From Emiliania huxleyi CCMP1516 (taxonomy: Eukaryota; Haptophyta; Isochrysidales; Noelaerhabdaceae): a stretch of 64,000 bases of DNA. Positions 21,637 through 31,403 of this stretch are shown one piece after another. How positions within the stretch are numbered: position 1 is the first letter of the stretch; each line of letters starts with the position of its first letter. The DNA lies in NCBI RefSeq assembly GCF_000372725.1, contig NW_005199363.1:64501-128500 (forward strand). The letters are read 5' to 3'. The position numbers and the translations under genes are program-made. The notes under the pieces were generated by a model that was not told where the DNA came from, did not search any database, and saw only the letters and a list, made by a program, of their open reading frames with translations.

Positions 21637-21949
21637 TCATACGCTCCTTCCTGGAGCCCAACCATGTGCGCCGCGATCTTCATGACCGCGGCAAGCAGGG
21701 TGAACGAGCCACGCCACGTACGTAGTGCATAGAGCCACACGGTTGTCCACTACCTGGCCAATGAGGTGCTCCACACGCCCACGGTAGTGCTGCACCGTCT
21801 TGTTGAACCGTTGTTTCTCGAGGGACAGGTTCCGGCCCTTCCATTCTGCGATGATCTGCCGCTGCCCGACGTAAGCCTTGTCCCCAAGACCCCATACTCC
21901 CATGGCTTGATCCGCGCCTGCAGGAAGCTGGCCCAAGCGCCGCGCCCCC
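21637..21949 (-). pseudogene. Harbinger/DDE_Tnp_4-like transposase C-terminal fragment
   Basis: The frame reads GDKAYVGQRQIIAEWKGRNL, then EKQRFNKTVQHYRGRVEHLI and GQVVDNRVAL. This matches the end of PIF/Harbinger-type DDE endonucleases (last acidic residue in a D-K-x-Y-x-G context, then FN...R..VE..IG). The upstream catalytic part is missing in this frame, so I call it a remnant. It lies 370 bp from the foldback element at 22315-23107. Confidence 0.6.
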
Positions 21950-21984
21950 GCCGGTCGAATTTTAGCATCTAGGCCGTTGGGACA

Positions 21985-22075
21985 CGAGCTCGGGACGGCT
22001 CGGGACCGCTAGGGACCGATCGGGACGGCTCGGGACGGCTCGGGACGGCTCGGGACGGCTCGGGACAGCTCGGAC
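21985..22075. repeat. Tandem decamer GGGACGGCTC
   Basis: About eight copies of a 10-nt unit with point variants (GGACCGCTA, GGACCGATC). No gene. Confidence 0.93.
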
Positions 22076-22314
22076 ACTTCCGAACATTGCTACTCCGTTG
22101 TGACTGTGCATGCATCCAGGAGTGCCAGAGACCCTTAGACACCATTGGCTTGGGAGGCGCAGCACAGTGTTTCTAATGATTAGCATCCCTTCTTTTTTAG
22201 GCCGAACGACAGCCAAGGATTCGAGCTGTTTCCGGGGTAGGGTAGGCCCCGACCCGACCCCCGACCCCCGACCCCCCCTTATATGAGCATGTAACGGACG
22301 TCCCCAGTGGCGGT

Positions 22315-23107
22315 GAACCTTCTTTTCTAGAAGGCTAGGATTGAGAGCAGCCTCGCTCTCAATCCTAGAAGTCGAAGGATTGTGAGGCAGCAGCACTCCT
22401 CGCAATCGTAGCATCTCTGTGCGATTGTGAGCGCCTACGCTCGCAAACAATCCTACATCTTCTAGGACTAAGAGCAGCTCCGCTCCCAAGATGACTGGTG
22501 ACGCCTATGACTACTACCAGCGCGCTCGCAATCCGAGCAAAGTCTAGGATTGCGAGCACGCTCGCAATCCTAGAACTTTCGCCGATTGCGAGCGACACCG
22601 CCCACAGTCCTACGACTTCTAGGATTGCGAGCGGGTCCCCTCGGTGCGAGCACTGTTGGATTGTGAGGAGACCCCACCGGCGCGCGCGCTCACTCACAAG
22701 CGCTCGCGGCTGGAGCGATTGGGAGCGCACCCCTGTGCAGTTCTAGCAATCCTTGGATCTTTGGTACGATTGTGAGCACCGCCGCTGCCTCATAGTCCTA
22801 CAAGATGTAGGATTGCGAGCGCTCCTGCTCGCAATCGGAGGCATGTTGCTCGGATTGTGAGCAGTGCTGCTCGCAATCCTAGACTTTGCTCGGATTGCGA
22901 GCGCGCTGGTAGTAGTCGTAGGCGTCACCAGTCACATTGTGAGCGGAAGCTGCTCTTAGACTTAGTCCTAGAAGATGTAGGATTGCGAGCGTAGGCGCTC
23001 ACAATCGCACAGAGATGCTACGATTGCGAGGAGTGCTGGCCATCCTTCGACTTCTAGGATTGAGAGCTAGGCTGCTCTCAATCCTAGCCTTCTAGAAAAG
23101 AAGGTTC
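22315..23107. mobile_element. 793-bp foldback element built from a GGATTGCGAGC motif
   Basis: The ends are perfectly inverted over at least 25 bp (22315-22339 against 23083-23107). The two arms of about 245 bp are inverted copies with few differences. Throughout arms and centre the motif AGGATTGYGAGC and its complement GCTCRCAATCCT occur more than a dozen times, often as close pairs that form small hairpins (for example 22541-22573 and 22807-22837). No open frame of interest. It has the architecture of a Foldback/MITE-type element. Confidence 0.8.
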
Positions 23108-24030
23108 CCCCCCCGTGCGCCCGAACCCCCTACGCCCTCGACGAGAATGCGCAGGTCGCGGTGCCAAACCACTTTTGATTGGGGACGAGTGCGCCATGGT
23201 TAGCGATGGCACGGCGTCATCCCGCCGTAGACCCGTACAGGGTGGGTCATTACGTGGGGAGAGGGAAGAAAAAAAACAAGGGCTGGACCGTTACGGAAAA
23301 GCATGCGCGAAGCTGCCTCTTCGCGCCGCTCGCTCGATGCGGCTCGCACTCGCTCGCGGCGGGCCTCCGTCCCACAGCCGCCCGGGCGTGCCACGGGTCG
23401 GCCTGGCGCTGCGCTGCTCGCACGCTGCACTGCACAAAGCTGCGACAACAAGGGGAGGCTCCTGAGCTTGAGCGTTGAGCAGTGCAGCTGCGGGCGCTCG
23501 TGGGCGGCTGTGCAGTGGTGAGAGTGCCTGATTGGGGGCGAGTTGGTGCTGCGCCAGGGTGCGAAGCATGCCCCTTGCTCTGTGCTGAGGCATGCTGGCT
23601 GGCGCCCAACACAATGCCCTGGATGCATTGCTCCACGCCGTGCTGGCTGGTGCAGTACTGCCAGTGCGCCGACTGGCGCGCAGGGTGCGCGTCGCCGCGC
23701 GTGGCACGGGTGGCTCGAGAGGCGCGGCTGTCGGTCAACCCCGCGGCGCATGCGGGCATCGCTGCGGCAGAAAGCGCCCGCCCTCTGCTTTGCTTTCGCC
23801 CGCGTTTTACGACAACTTTCGGTTTATCATAGGACATAGCCGCCGAACTTTACCTCGCTGTTTCTTTATAGGCGTCTCGCAGCTGCGTATTCTCGTATTC
23901 TTGTATTATAATATTGCGTAGGGGCGGTGCGTATCGTATCTCGTATCACTAGTTAGTGTCGTGTCCACTTGACTAGCTCCGAGTAGAGGGGGCGGTCTGC
24001 TGCTAGGGGAAACCCGGAGCGCGGAGCCAA
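23108..24030. other. No gene recognised
   Basis: Open in several frames, but the peptides are Ala/Arg/Cys-rich without motif. From about 23840 it becomes AT-richer (TTGTATTATAATATTGCG), which may be repeat or promoter sequence. Confidence 0.4.
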
Positions 24031-24036
24031 CCCTCG

Positions 24037-24195
24037 GAGACCCGTGTTATGGCCCTGCGAACGCGCACCCCCCAGGGCTAGGGCTCTCTAGCCCGTAACC
24101 CGATGCCAATCATCCGGCCCGCTGGGTGCGCTTCTCAGCTCCCCGGCCCTGGATGTGCGTTGATGACTGCACTCCAAGTGCTCCAAGTGCTGGAG
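24037..24195 (+). repeat. Dispersed repeat C
   Basis: CCCTGCGAACGCGCACCCC, then GGGCTCTCTAGCCCG, ATCCGGCCCGCTGGGTG and CACTCCAAGTGCTCCAAG. Related copies are at 58775-58925 (+), 45803-45870 (-) and 56850-56940 (+). Confidence 0.7.
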
Positions 24196-24235
24196 ATGGC
24201 TGGGAGGAGGACAGGGTCCCCACCTGCAGCTGTGC

Positions 24236-24435
24236 AGAAAGAAAGAAAGAAAACAGACAACCCAAGGGAGGGATGGGAGGACGGCACGCCGCCACTGTTT
24301 CCTGCTGTTTCAACCTCTCGCTGCTTCTCTCGCCGGACTGCGTAACTCCGCCCTCCTCGCGGCATAATTTGGCCCCTCGAGTTTATCGAGCTCCCCTCGC
24401 GCAAGGACCACATTTCTCTGCACGCCACGAGCAGA
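24236..24435 (+). repeat. Dispersed repeat A, internally deleted copy
   Basis: AGAAAGAAAGAAAGAAAAC, ACAACCCAAGGGAGGGATGG and GGCACGCCGCCACT match the repeat A tail at 42335-42420. The section from TCCGCCCTCCTCGCGG to GCAAGGACCACATTTCT then matches the repeat A body, with the stretch between missing. It ends about 60 bp before the ferredoxin/FNR start codon, so that promoter may sit on repeat DNA. Confidence 0.75.
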
Positions 24436-24497
24436 TCCCTCTATTTTTTTCTCAGCCGCCGTGCTGGACGTGTGCAATCGCAAGGCCTCGCTTGGGC

Positions 24498-26584
24498 ATG
24501 AGCCTTCGCTTCGCGGTCGGCGATCGCGTGCGCTGCAAGACATCCGCGACGCAGTGGAAGCGAGGCACGATCGTCGCGCTCCACTACCGTGAGGACGGCT
24601 GGCCTCCTGGCCAGACGGCGCCCTACCAGGTCGAGCTTCAGAACGGCCCGCTCATCTACGCGCCAAAGGACAGCGAAGGCGTCATCCGCGCGGACGACGG
24701 CATCGAGGAGTTGGAGCGCTCGGCGCGAGTCTTCGTCTGCCAGGCGGGACCGTGCCGGCGGGCGGGCGGCGAGGCGGTGCTCCTCGAGATCGAGGAGCTG
24801 TCGCGGAGTGTCGGAGGCGTGGCGGTGCGGCCCTCCGGCTGCCTTGGGAACTGCTCCAACGCGCCCAACGTCCTCGTGGTCGACGACCAGGCCGAGCAGA
24901 TCTTTGCGCGCCGGTGCGACCTCGCCGCGAGCGCGGAGGTCGTCCAGCGCGCGAGCGGGCGCGTGCCGAGCCTCGGCGACGCAGACATGGTTGCGCGGCT
25001 CGCGCGGGCGAGGCGGCTGCGGGTGCGGACCGAGGCGCGGGAGGAGAGCAAGTGGAACCTCGCCCTGTGCGGCATGCGCGAGGACGTGGCGCGCGCTCAC
25101 GCAGAGGCGCAGGCGGAGCCGACCGAGGAGAGCGCCGACAGCCTGCAGGAGCTGGTGCAGGAGTATGCCGAGCTGCTCGCGGCGGCCGGCTTCGGCGACA
25201 AGGCGCTCGAGGAAGAGTGGTGGTACTTGATCAGAATGAAATCGCCACAATGAACGGGACGGGTTTGGCGACCAGGCTCTCGAGGCGCTGTCCGCAGCCG
25301 CGGGCCCAGCTGCAGAGCTCAGCCTCGAGCACATCCCCTCGCTGCGGCTGCTGGTCGGCCAGGCGCGCGTCCTTGCGGGCATGGGGCGCGCCGCCGACAT
25401 CGAGCGGCTCCGAGGGGCGGTCTGCGCGCTGCAGCCGCGGGGGCGGCGCGAGGAGAGCCTCCAGGCGCAGGTGGAGGAGCTGCTTTCGGACGCTGCGGGG
25501 GACGCACGCGTCGCGCGGGGGGGCGAGGCCGGCTGCGTGCAGGACCGTTTGCTGCGGACCATCTCGGCTCATCTCGTGTGATCTCGATTCATCTCGCGTG
25601 ATCTCGTGCGCGCAGGACCGCGTGCAGGGCTACGCGCGGTGGAGCTTGCGAGCCGTCACGCCCGTCTCCAAGCACTCGGCCGTGTACCACTTCACTTCCG
25701 ACGACGGCGAGCGCGGCACTCCGATCCGAAAGGGGCGCGGCGGCCGGACCGTCTGGTCGAAGACGTGGCACACGACTTTGCTCGCCGAGGTTGGCGAGGC
25801 GGCCAACAACGAGGGGCCTCTGCCGTGGGTGGAGCGGGACTACACGCCCGTCTCGACGGCGCACGAGTGGGAGCAAGGCCGCTGCGACATCCTCATCAAG
25901 GTTTACCTCGACCCGCCCGGCCTCGCCACCCGCTGGCTCCACTCCGTCTCCGCACCGCCGCCCGCGGCGGGGGCGGGGGCGGCGGCCGGCACCGCCGCGG
26001 CAGCGGGGGGCGGAGCCGGCGCCGTGGTGTGGCTGTCGCGGCCGATGAAGACGCTCCACGTGCCGAGCCTGTCCCTCGACCAGCAGTACATCAACCGCAA
26101 GCACGCGAGCGTGCTGCTGCTCGTGGCTGGGACGGGCGTGGTGGCGGTGCCGCAGGTGCTGCACCATGCGAGGGCGGGGAGCTGCTTCGGACCCCGCCCT
26201 CCCATCACCAGTACGCCAGTGCACGTGATGTACTCGTGCCGCTCCGACGACGCGCTTCTCGTGCCGGAGCTCGCCGGCTGGTGCAAGGATGGCTCGCTGG
26301 CGCGCTGCACGGTGCTGGTCACGCCGGCGCACGCGGCGGCGGCGGCTCCCTTCCCAGACGTGGCGGACGTGGACGTCGCGTCGGCCTTTGCAACGGTGGA
26401 CAGCGCGGTCTGCGTGAATGCGCGTCTCAGCCCGGAGCTCGTGCGGGCGGAGCTGTCGCAGATGCAGAAGCCGCATCGCGTCGTGGTGAGTGGGCCAGAG
26501 GGCTTCAACGCCGCAGTCAAGGCCATGCTGAGTCAAATCGACGACGAGCTCGGAGCTGCAGCGGTCACGGTGTTGAGTGCATGA
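24498..26584 (+). CDS. Fusion oxidoreductase: N-terminal SH3-like module, thioredoxin-like [2Fe-2S] ferredoxin, FAD/NAD(P)H reductase
   Basis: Three exons (24498-25202, 25276-25536 and 25616-26584) give about 644 aa. Residues 5-63 are a small module (VGDRVRC...W..G.I....Y....WPPG..APYQVEL..G.LIYAP). Residues 78-160 are a thioredoxin-like ferredoxin with C81-x4-C86 and C115-x3-C119 to hold a 2Fe-2S cluster. A helical linker follows. The last exon is an FNR-type reductase: RDYTPVS for FAD, a degenerate nucleotide loop (LLLVAGTGVVAVPQVLHH) and the closing VVVSGPEGFNAAVKAM. Electrons would flow NAD(P)H, FAD, 2Fe-2S; the acceptor is unknown. Intron 1 is GC-AG and starts with a copy of the next exon start; intron 2 is an ATCTCG minisatellite. 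Confidence 0.8.
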
Positions 26585-27124
26585 GATCTCGGAGGCTCTG
26601 GAGCACTCTCGCTTGAGCCCACCGCGGCTCCGCGCCGTACTGTATGTTGACCTGTTATGTCTCGGGCAGGTCGTGTGTCCCCCGGAGGCGGAGGCGCCGG
26701 TTCTGCGCGGGCCGCGGCGTGTGGGCGTGACGTGTCTCGTGTGTATATCTTCTGACTGTGTTTCGCCTCTTTTATCCTTTTTTTTTGTCACATTTATGCT
26801 GTGGGATTTTCTTTCCGCACGCAGAAGCATGATCGATGCTGTGCGGTCCTCTCCACTCTCTGACACGGATCCATGCACGGATCACGGTACCACAGAGTGA
26901 GGCACTGATCGTCCACATGGAAGTCTGGCGTCTCATCTCACACCTGCTCGTGTTGGAGAGTAGAGCGTAATACGATAACGTACTCTCATATACGCGTACC
27001 ACATATACGGCTTTGACACTTCTCAAGCCACGCCAGCCCTCGTGCACCCTCCCTCTCCGCAAATATAATGTCCCCCCCTGTCGTGCGCCCGGCCCTGAGC
27101 CCGTCCCAGAGTGAGTCACACTCG
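26585..27124. other. Convergent 3' region, no gene recognised
   Basis: Lies between the ends of two convergent genes (ferredoxin/FNR plus, GT32 minus). TTTTATCCTTTTTTTT near 26769 and TCTGACACGGATCCATGCAC near 26860 are AT-rich spots; probably both 3' UTRs. Confidence 0.5.
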
Positions 27125-28956
27125 TTAGAGGGCGCACTCCTCCGAGTAGACGTGGCCGGCCTTGAAGGCGTCGGCATAGGTCTCCGACTTTGTGTCGATG
27201 CCCCAAAAGTGCTTTTGGCCGTCGACCGGCGCCTCGTAGGCAAGGACCGTCGAGTTGGTGCGCATGCCTGATGGCAAGGTCGCCGTGTGAGCGCCACTTT
27301 CGACCGCGTCCTCGCTGAGGGTGTGGGACGGGGCACGGCAAACGACGACTAGTAAGTGAAGTGCCTCACCCGTGAAGGGCCAGGCAGCCATGCGCGTGTC
27401 CCAGTAGGTGACCGCGGTGGCGCGCGAAACGGCCGGGTCCGCCGCGAAGCATGCCTAACCAGCGCATGGCCACGAGGAGGTGAGGTACCGCTTGGTTACG
27501 CGGGGCAGGGTGCGGGGCAGGGGTGCAGCGGGAATCTATTGACTGGCTCTCGGGGCCTGCAGGAGGGCTGGCCCAGAGACTGCGAGCTCTCCAAAGGAGG
27601 ACTTGGGCCGCACGCGCTGCTTCACGTTGTGGACGATCGCGTCGAGCATGCAGCCAAAGATAGGGCTGCGGGGCTCGCCGGCAATGATCTTCATCTGAGG
27701 AGTGCGGTTTGGGTGGGGAGTGTCGGGAGGTTGACGCGGCAGCGGTTGCGCTGGCGGCAAGGCGGGTAGAGAAAATGGGTCGGCGCAAGTGTATAAGCGC
27801 GCGGCGAGAAACCTGCTTCGCCTCTCCGTGCCGCGGGTAGTCGTGTCCCATCGAGGTTTGCGCACACGGGTTGAACAATGTCTCAAACGGGCCGAGCGCC
27901 ACAATGTCGGCGTCGACGTACAAGCCGCCCTGCGGGGACAGGGGGCGGGGGAGGTCGCAAGAATACGTTCTCCCGCCCTGCCTCTATCCAACCCCCCCAC
28001 CCCCCTCGTACCTGCGCGTGCAGCGCGCAGAACCGGAAGAGGTCGGCCCGGTAGGCAGACGGCACCAAGCAGCGGTATGCCTGGTGCGCCTGCTCGCCGC
28101 ACCATTCGCGCACAAAGGCAGCGGCGCTCTCGTCGGAGTGGTAGTTGAGGCGGTACGTCGGGTTGGCGCGCGCGTTGATGCTCACCAGCGGCGGCGGGTC
28201 GGCCGTGTCCGCCACAGCGTGGTAGACGAGAGGAACCCTCCTCACCTGCCCCGGCTCGCACTTGGTGCAGTTGAGCGGAAGCTTCTCTATCCGGTCGCAC
28301 TCGTCGACGGCGGTGTTGGCGGCGTCGACTCGCATACACTGGAGCTGCGACTGGTGCGCCGGCGCCGCGGTGGCGTGCTCCGCCGCCACGCCGACCTCCT
28401 CCTCGTCCAGCCGGCGGCCAGGCGGGGTGGCAGTAAGGTTCGGGGGCGGCGGCGGGAACTTGGGGATGGGGAAAGGCTTTCCCCCCGGAATCCACTTGAA
28501 CCAAAAGGGGGGCGAAGCTGGTGGCGAGAACGGCGGTGAAGGCGGCGGGGGTGGTGACGGTGGCTCAGGCGATGGGGGTGGTGACGGTGGCTCGGGCGAT
28601 GGGGGTGGTGACGGTGGCTCGGGCGATGGGGGTGGTGACGGTGGCTCGGGCGATGGGGGTGGTGATGGGTCGGGTGACGTCTCGGGCGGGATCGGCTCCG
28701 GTGATGGTGATGGAATGAGGCCCTGCTCCTCCACAAACGCGCGCTCTCGATACTGGAGGTTCAGATCCCCCCTTGCCAGCATCGCGGCGCAGATGGCTGT
28801 CGTCAGTAGCACAGCAGAAGCAAAGCACTTGTAGGGGCGGCGCGAGTAGGCGCGCGCCTGGAGCAAGTCCAGGTTGACGTAATCATCCTCTGCGCACTGT
28901 TGGTACTCGCTCCGCTCCGGGGCACGCCCGGGGTGTAGGAGCGGGCGCGCGGGCAT
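27125..28956 (-). CDS. Type II membrane glycosyltransferase, GT32-like (DXD)
   Basis: Four exons (28956-28012, 27929-27813, 27694-27557, 27454-27125) encode about 509 aa. A short cytosolic tail is followed by a membrane anchor (CFASAVLLTTAICAAML), then a Pro-rich stalk of repeated SPEPPSPPP. The catalytic part reads ANPTYRLNYHSDESAAAFV, AYRCLVPSAYRADLFRFC, then GGLYVDADIVALGPFETLF with the DAD metal-binding motif of GT32/OCH1-type enzymes. The C-terminus ends GIDTKSETYADAF. Predicted to act in the Golgi on glycans. Introns 1 and 2 are GT-AG; the third fits GC-AG. The stalk repeats are a 30-nt minisatellite at DNA level. Confidence 0.8.
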
Positions 28957-30819
28957 CGCCGACCGACAACTTACGCTGTCTCGGGAGCAAAGCTGCCCAA
29001 AGTTGGGATCCGATAACAACCGCCCCAAATATTGGAGATACAGATATCCCCCCCAACCTTGGTGTTCGACAGAGCGACACACCTGCGGATATCTATCTGC
29101 CGACTGGAGCCTGCGCCGTTGGCCCATGCCCAGACCGAATTCTCGACCGATCTTCACCTCGATCGAGGCAGCCTTTCGCTCGCTCGCGCACAAACAACAA
29201 CAAACAACAAACAACAAACAACTTTCTCTCTCGCGCGCGCCCATGGACACACACATGGGGACGACGACGACACACCGGGGGGGGGGGGGGGCGCGGAGCC
29301 ACCCAGGTCCACTCCTTCCTCGGGGAAACGCAGCAGCAAACGCAGCAAGCAGTCACCGGGTCTCGTCATCGGCCGGTGTCCGAGAGCGTGGTTGGTCCAT
29401 AACGGCTGGGTGCACCTGTGTTAGGTTTGTTGTTGGCCAAGCAAGACACAGTGCTCACACAAAATCACAGTGGGTGTGCCACGGTGGTCCAAAGGGGAGA
29501 GGGAATCGAAAACACGTTGCTCGATAGTTAACGATAGCTGTGATCTGACATCTCGGTGAGCAGGGGGGTCCGCCCGCAGGCGCATTTTGTATGTATGAGT
29601 ATGTAGAGCTCTCAAGAGAGACGGTTCAACTTTGGTGAAAGGGAGTACCGGGCACAATGCCCGGTTGCCGAACACCTGTCGGTTATATGCGGGTGTCATC
29701 TTCAAGCCCCCCCCCCCAGCACCTGGGGACCCCCCTCCGGGATGGTGGCGGCAGCGGCGCTCTCACCTTCTCTTCCGGTTTCTTACTATCTCCCAAACCC
29801 ACATGGATAGTGACAAGAGAGCGGCACACCTTATTACGTTCACATCGCGACAAGAGACGACAGGGGGGGGGGGGTACCTACACCCCCCTGCCGCTCAGCG
29901 GTCCCGTGCAGCTCCACTCAGGCTGCCCGCATTGGCAGTGAGGCTGCCAGCACTGCCACCGCCGACGTCGGTGCCGGAGCCGCCAAGCAGACCTCGCACG
30001 TCCCAACCGTTGAGCTACTTGCGCACAACGCTGGCGCGAGGAGCAAAAAGGCAAGAGGGCAAGTAAGAGCACGCGCCGTGCAACTGATCTCGGGCGGCGG
30101 GCGTCGGGAATGGGCTATGTTGACACCTTTTGCCCTCAAAAGCGTTTGAGAGAGTACCGGGTCGCAGCAGATTTCCATCCGCTCGGTGGGTACCATGAGT
30201 CGATCGCCTGCGCCACGAGCGCCACGAGCGAGCACGGGAGTCATCGAGACAGAACGAGTAGCGGCGTGGCACTGGGATTCGTGAGCGGGACGTGACCAGG
30301 GCGGCGCGGGCGGCTCGTGGGGCGCGTGAGGTCCGCACCTTCGCGACAGGCAGGGCCGACACGTCTGCCCGCCGGCTGCACCGCTCAGCCGGTCGTCGCG
30401 GTCTTCACGGGGACGGTGGCGGCGTCGGCGTGGCAGTCGACATTCGACGAGAGGTGCCCGCAAAAAGAACCCCGAGCCAGCCTTAATGAAACGGCATAGG
30501 GATATCGATCCGCGTCCCCGGCAGCAGCGGGCAAGTCACGGCGTGCCGTCCGATGGCTGTGGCGCAGGTCCCGGGCAGCTCGTAGCCAAATGTGTGACTT
30601 TTTTTGAGTAGATAGTGCCGAGCTGGCCGTGACAGCGTTTTCGCAGTTTTTGTGGTTTTCCACGTGAGACTTTTTGCAACTAGTCAAACGTGTGTGCCGC
30701 CGCGTGGATGAGAGTCGATGAGAAAGCGCAAAGCCCCGTCGTGCACCGAGATGCACCGAGATACATGCACACACGGACACGGGGATCACACGCGCACAGA
30801 GCAGAGCATCTCTCTTGTC
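28957..30819. other. No gene recognised; homopolymer tracts
   Basis: Upstream of the GT32 gene. Contains AACAA repeats near 29200, a G12 run at 29279-29291, a C10 run at 29707-29718 and a G11 run near 29863. No conserved peptide was found on either strand. Confidence 0.4.
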
Positions 30820-31388
30820 TCAACCCCGTCGCTCCGCATCTCGCACTGCCTGAGCCGCCGCGGCGTCTCGTTCAAAGGCGATGCACTTCCTGCTCCGGGG
30901 TATGCCTGCGACCTCGCCCTGGTGCCGGGCCAGGCTGCGCTCAGCTGAGGTGCCGTGAAACGTCTGCCCGCACGTCGGGCAAACCGCGTCCGCCGGCGCG
31001 CTTCGGATCCCCAGGCGGCGCTGCGAGGGGCGGCTGCACAGCGCGTCGGGGTTGCAACGCCGCATCCGCAGTTCGACGGTCGCCGCCCTGTTCTCCGGGC
31101 CAAGCACCCGCACGGCCTCATCCGGCGTCCACAGGTGGCCGCACGCGGGGCACCTCACGTCGCGCGCGAGCGGCGCCTGTCGCGCGATGGCGCTTGCGAA
31201 GACAGGCGCCCTCGCTGCCTGGAGGCGAGGGGGGGGGGGAATCTCAGGCAGATCTCAGCCCCTACTTTGGGGCCCAAACGCTCGTACACCTGCCCCGACA
31301 TCTCAAACTCTTTAAAGTAAGAGATCGAATGCTGCCGCCCGGTCTTGTGAAAATCCTTGAATGCGCGGGAGAGGCCGTCCGGTTCCAC
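30820..31388 (-). CDS. Cys-rich zinc-ribbon-like protein or C-terminal exons of the next gene
   Basis: Exon 31388-31266 (GLSRAFKDFHKTGRQHSISY, then MSGQVYERLGPK) joins by a 47-nt GT-AG intron in phase 0 to 31218-30820. The second exon has a CPACGHLWTPDEA zinc-binding pair, an isolated MRRCNPDALC, then CPTCGQTFHG and HQGEVAGIPRSRKC. These could hold zinc. The frame upstream runs straight into the 31404 stop of the large unknown gene in the same reading frame, so both may be one gene joined by an intron ending TTAG at 31404. Function unknown. Confidence 0.45.
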
Positions 31389-31403
31389 GCCGTCCAGCAG
31401 AAC

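Noticed and set aside
22262-22282. Possible CRISPR-like or telomere-like CCCCGAC repeats
   Set aside because: Only three short imperfect units with no spacers.
23115-23840. Several overlapping 100-180 codon frames
   Set aside because: Open on both strands in many frames without any conserved-looking peptide; not reported as genes.
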